NCBI GenBank assembly: GCA_028748945.1 | Contig: JAQTOL010000091.1 | Coordinates: forward strand, 1 to 9,733 | From: Paludibacter sp. | GTDB lineage: Bacteria > Bacteroidota > Bacteroidia > Bacteroidales > Paludibacteraceae | Length of the DNA: 9,733 nt | Direction: 5' to 3' | In this document: piece after piece, positions 6,735-9,733 of the stretch | Numbering within the stretch: position 1 is the stretch's first letter | Layout: each line of letters begins with the position of its first letter | The notes under the pieces: generated by a model | The model's database searches: none | What the model was told of the DNA's origin: nothing | What the model saw: the letters and a program-made list of their open reading frames with translations, nothing else | Program-made: the position numbers and the translations under genes

Positions 6735-9560
6735 ATGAAAACCTTCATTCAAGTTATCTTGTTTTTAACCATCACATTTTCTGTCTTTGCACAACAAACG
6801 GAAATTCAATACCTTTCAGGTACCGGATTAGGAAATGAAAAGGAATGGCGTTTCTATTGTTCGGAAGGGATGAACAGTAAAAAATGGAGCAAAATTAAAG
6901 TTCCATCGCAATGGGAATTACAAGGATTTGGTGAATACACTTATGGCCGTTGGTACAAAGCCGGGTTGAAAAATCCGAGCATGGAGCAGGGTTTTTACGA
7001 ATACAGTTTTTATGTTCCTGCAAGTTGGAAAAACAAGCAGATTTCAATTGTTTTTGAAGGTGTAATGACCGATACTGAAGTGAAGATTAATGGTTTACTA
7101 GCCGGTGATATTCATCAGGGAGGTTTTTATCAGTTTAAGTATGATATTTCCGACAAAATCAAAACCGCTGCAAAAAATAAGCTGGAGGTCAAAGTCTCGA
7201 AACATTCTGCCAACAGATCGGTGAATGCAGCCGAACGTCGTGCCGACTGGTGGTTATTCGGCGGTATTTATCGGCCGGTTTATCTGGAAGCAAAACCGCA
7301 AATTCATTTTGAACGGATTGCTGTCAATGCAGAAATGAACGGGAAACTGACAACGGATATTTTCACAACTCCCCTACCCGATAATTATTTCATTTCAACA
7401 AGTATTACTCCCGTTAAAGGTTTAGAAAAATTTGAACCACAAATTTCAAAATTACAATCCGGTGTTTCAACTCAACAAGTTTTAACTGACTGGAAAAATA
7501 TTTCCAATTGGACTTCTGAAACACCAAATCTTTATAATCTGAAATTAGAACTCAGAAATGAGAAGAATGAAGTTGTTCATGTTTATAATCAACGAATTGG
7601 ATTTAGAACAGTGGAATTTCGCAGACACGATGGAATCTATGTGAACAACGTGAAGATTGTTATGAAAGGTACCAATCGCCATTCATTTTATCCCGATGGA
7701 GGACGAACAACAAATCGTGCGATAAGTCTGCTGGATGCACAGTTAATAAAGGAAATGAACATGAATGCAGTCCGGTCGCATTATCCACCCGACGATCATT
7801 TTCTGGATATGTGCGACTCACTGGGGTTATTTTATCTGGACGAACTGGCCGGATGGCAAAATGCTTATGATACAGCAACCGGAGAGAAGCTGGTAAAAGA
7901 AATGGTTGTAAGGGATGTAAATCATCCTTGTATCGTACTATGGGATAATGGAAATGAAGGTGGCTGGAATACACCTGTCGACAAATTTTTTACAGAATAC
8001 GATCCACAAAAACGCCATGTTATTCATCCATGGGCCGATTTTGACGGCATTGACACGCACCATTATCCGGCTTACCAAACCGGAATTGCCCGATTTACCA
8101 ACGGTTATAACGTTTTTATGCCGACTGAATTCATGCATGGTCTTTACGATCAGGGACAGGGTGCCGGACTGGCCGATTTCTGGAACAAATACACCGAAAG
8201 TCCGTTGTTTGCAGGAGGTTTTTTATGGGCTTACGTTGATGAAGCAGTAAAAAGATCGGATAAAAATGGGAAACTGGACTCGGACAACTACAATGCGCCG
8301 GACGGTATTGTTGGACCTTATCGTGAGAAAGAAGGTAGTTTTTACACGGTACGTGAAGTATGGTCGCCGGTTCAGATTAAGAATATGATGATTACACCGT
8401 CCTTCAAAGGCGAAATTGGTGTTTCCAATCATTATCTCTATACTAATTTCGACCAATGCAGCATGAAATACCGCTTGTATGCTATCGGTTCGCCGATGAA
8501 CAAGGCAGACAAACAATTGGTAGAAGAAGGTACGCTTACATTACCAAACCTCGAACCGGGCGACGCCGGAAAAATCAGGATGCCGGTTTCGGAAAAATTC
8601 TTTCAGGCGGATGTGTTGGAACTGGAAGCTTACGATCTCGAAGGAAAATCTATTTGCAACTGGACCTGGCCGATTGAATTAGCCGAAAAATACGCACACA
8701 AGGAATTGAAAGCCGTGGATCAAAACGGAAAAGCTGCGTTTGTTCAACAAGACAGCACCATAACACTTTCTGCCAAAAATGTTTCTGTAAAATTCAATAT
8801 TAAAACAGGATTAATTACCGAAGTCAAAAACAATCAGGGAAATATTTCATTTGACAACGGACCAATTGCAGTCGGCATGAAAATAAAACTGAAAGATTCG
8901 AAGATACGCATGGAAGGTGACAAGGCAGTGCTCACTTTCTTTTATTTAGGTGGTGTGGATTCCATCCGCTGGGAAATGACACCAAGCGGTTTGCTGCACA
9001 TGAAAGCCCTGATGTTGGACCGTGCTTCGGGAGGAACAGGTTTTGATGATTCGTTTATGGAAGAAAATATTACAAATTTTGGACTCACATTTTCGTATCC
9101 CGAAGCAAAAGTGGAAGGTATGAAATGGTTCGGACGCGGACCTTACCGGGTTTGGAAAAACAGAATTCCCGGTACAAATTACGGACTTTGGGATAAAGCC
9201 TACAACAACACCATTACGGGTGAAAGCTTTGAAAAAATGATTTATCCCGAATTCAAAGGCTATCATGCCAATTTATATTGGGCAAGTTTGCGCACCAAAG
9301 AATCGACATTCAGCGTTTACAGCGAAAGTGATGGCGTATTCTTCCGGGTTTTCACGCCCGAAGAACCCAAAGGCAGACAGGATGGTGTGAATACCATGCC
9401 CGATTTTCCGGCAGGCGATCTATCGTTCCTCTATGAAATTCCCGCCATCCGCGATTTCAAACCTATTCCGCAGTTAGGCCCGCAAAGTCAACCGGGAATG
9501 ATACGGATCAAAAAAGGAGATGAGGGAATAAGCATGAAGTTGTGGTTTGATTTCAGGTAA
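6735..9560 (+). CDS. Exported glycoside hydrolase family 2 (beta-galactosidase type)
   Basis: A 941-residue retaining glycosidase of family GH2. The ATG at 6735 starts a signal peptide (MKTFIQVILFLTITFSVFA, cut before QQ) and lies just after a good promoter; the in-frame TTG at 6687 would bury the signal peptide. Domain order: jelly-roll sugar-binding domain (about 35-185, with GFYEYSFYVP and FGGIYRPVYLE), immunoglobulin-like domain (190-295), TIM barrel (300-545), then C-terminal beta domains, the last (about 680-941) like the LacZ small-chain domain, with WFGRGPYRVWKNR. The acid/base is probably E408 in DNGNEGG after NHPCIVLW; the nucleophile is probably E465 in PTEFMHG, aligned with the EYAHAMGN region of LacZ. 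Both are intact. No lipobox after the signal and no T9SS tail, so the periplasm is likely. The substrate cannot be named: beta-galactoside is most likely, but GH2 covers other specificities. No SusC/SusD or regulator is next to it. Confidence 0.9.
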   Translation: MKTFIQVILFLTITFSVFAQQTEIQYLSGTGLGNEKEWRFYCSEGMNSKKWSKIKVPSQWELQGFGEYTYGRWYKAGLKNPSMEQGFYEYSFYVPASWKNKQISIVFEGVMTDTEVKINGLLAGDIHQGGFYQFKYDISDKIKTAAKNKLEVKVSKHSANRSVNAAERRADWWLFGGIYRPVYLEAKPQIHFERIAVNAEMNGKLTTDIFTTPLPDNYFISTSITPVKGLEKFEPQISKLQSGVSTQQVLTDWKNISNWTSETPNLYNLKLELRNEKNEVVHVYNQRIGFRTVEFRRHDGIYVNNVKIVMKGTNRHSFYPDGGRTTNRAISLLDAQLIKEMNMNAVRSHYPPDDHFLDMCDSLGLFYLDELAGWQNAYDTATGEKLVKEMVVRDVNHPCIVLWDNGNEGGWNTPVDKFFTEYDPQKRHVIHPWADFDGIDTHHYPAYQTGIARFTNGYNVFMPTEFMHGLYDQGQGAGLADFWNKYTESPLFAGGFLWAYVDEAVKRSDKNGKLDSDNYNAPDGIVGPYREKEGSFYTVREVWSPVQIKNMMITPSFKGEIGVSNHYLYTNFDQCSMKYRLYAIGSPMNKADKQLVEEGTLTLPNLEPGDAGKIRMPVSEKFFQADVLELEAYDLEGKSICNWTWPIELAEKYAHKELKAVDQNGKAAFVQQDSTITLSAKNVSVKFNIKTGLITEVKNNQGNISFDNGPIAVGMKIKLKDSKIRMEGDKAVLTFFYLGGVDSIRWEMTPSGLLHMKALMLDRASGGTGFDDSFMEENITNFGLTFSYPEAKVEGMKWFGRGPYRVWKNRIPGTNYGLWDKAYNNTITGESFEKMIYPEFKGYHANLYWASLRTKESTFSVYSESDGVFFRVFTPEEPKGRQDGVNTMPDFPAGDLSFLYEIPAIRDFKPIPQLGPQSQPGMIRIKKGDEGISMKLWFDFR

Positions 9561-9606
9561 AACTAAATCGTAAGTCAGTGCATTTTGAGTAAAAATAAAT
9601 TCAAAT

Positions 9607-9733
9607 GGGGGTCTATTCAATAAACTGTGTCAGAAAAGGGAAAATCATTATATTTACCCTTTAAAAACAAGTTAAAATGAACAAGACAAAAGGATTTGAT
9701 TACAAGGAATTTGAACAAGAGGCCTTAATAAAA
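9607..9733 (+). mobile_element. Left end of an insertion sequence, probably IS256 family (continues outside window)
   Basis: The sequence from about 9607 (GGGGGTCTATTCAATAAACT and then GTGTCAG) has the look of an IS256-family terminal inverted repeat with the ACTGTGTCA-like core, and 70 bases later an ORF starts whose first residues resemble IS256-family transposases. A small inverted pair AAAGGG/CCCTTT (9635-9640, 9657-9662) lies between the end and the ORF. The right end, its inverted repeat and any target duplication are outside the window, so the exact boundary is uncertain by several bases. Confidence 0.55.
9677..9733 (+). CDS. Transposase, N-terminal 19 codons only (probably IS256 family)
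   Basis: An ATG at 9677, preceded by an A-rich stretch (GTTAAA), opens a frame running to the window end: MNKTKGFDYKEFEQEALIK. A short Lys-rich start followed by FDYxxFxxEAL is typical of mutator/IS256-type transposases, DDE enzymes that move the element by a copy-out route through a circle. The catalytic residues are not in the window. The call rests on 19 residues plus the terminal-repeat-like sequence upstream. It could instead be the start of an unrelated small protein, so confidence is moderate. Confidence 0.55.
   Translation, partial: MNKTKGFDYKEFEQEALIK

Noticed and set aside
7660..8250. Open frames on both strands inside the GH2 gene (7660-7974 minus, 7938-8138 minus, 7948-8250 plus)
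   Set aside because: They overlap the conserved catalytic domain of an intact gene, show no domain of their own, and are typical shadow frames.
8946..9266. Minus-strand 106-codon frame at the 3' end of the GH2 gene
   Set aside because: Shadow of the LacZ small-chain-like domain; no promoter or family features.
1..9733. CRISPR array, tRNA or rRNA genes
   Set aside because: No regularly spaced repeats of 25-40 bases, no tRNA cloverleaf or CCA-type end, and no rRNA stretch were seen when reading through the intergenic regions.

Overview
The window comes from a member of the Bacteroidota, most likely the order Bacteroidales. The evidence is direct: a 5'-truncated Bacteroidota-type YidC, a GldB-type lipoprotein, a protein ending in a type IX secretion (T9SS) type A sorting domain, start codons preceded by A-rich sequence rather than Shine-Dalgarno sites, and promoter-like octamers of the form TAnnTTTG (the Bacteroidota -7 element). 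The DNA is AT-rich, especially between genes. The genus cannot be set from sequence reading alone.

Layout from left to right. (1) 1-1805, plus strand: the C-terminal part of yidC, a hairpin with a U-tract, then a GldB-like lipoprotein gene. (2) 1829-2042: a strong two-way terminator shared with a convergent 55-residue 2[4Fe-4S] ferredoxin gene on the minus strand. (3) 2043-2506: a 464-base AT-rich divergent control region with several promoter-like octamers, 11-bp-spaced TTACAT repeats and paired TGTACA palindromes. (4) 2507-4250: a DUF47/PhoU-like gene and a PiT phosphate permease gene, a standard two-gene phosphate uptake unit closed by a terminator. (5) 4518-6524: a 668-residue secreted beta-strand-repeat protein with a T9SS sorting domain, with its own promoter candidate and terminator. 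(6) 6735-9560: a 941-residue exported family 2 glycoside hydrolase of the beta-galactosidase type. (7) About 9607 to the end: the left end of an insertion sequence, probably IS256 family, with the first 19 codons of its transposase.

Most of the window is housekeeping or envelope function: membrane protein insertion, an envelope lipoprotein, electron transfer and phosphate import. The accessory part is on the right, with a surface protein of unknown ligand, a lone glycosidase and an IS end. No obviously new multi-gene system is visible. The points most worth a second look are the Pho-box-like repeat array before the phosphate operon, the unassigned T9SS cargo, and the hairpin placed directly before gldB.
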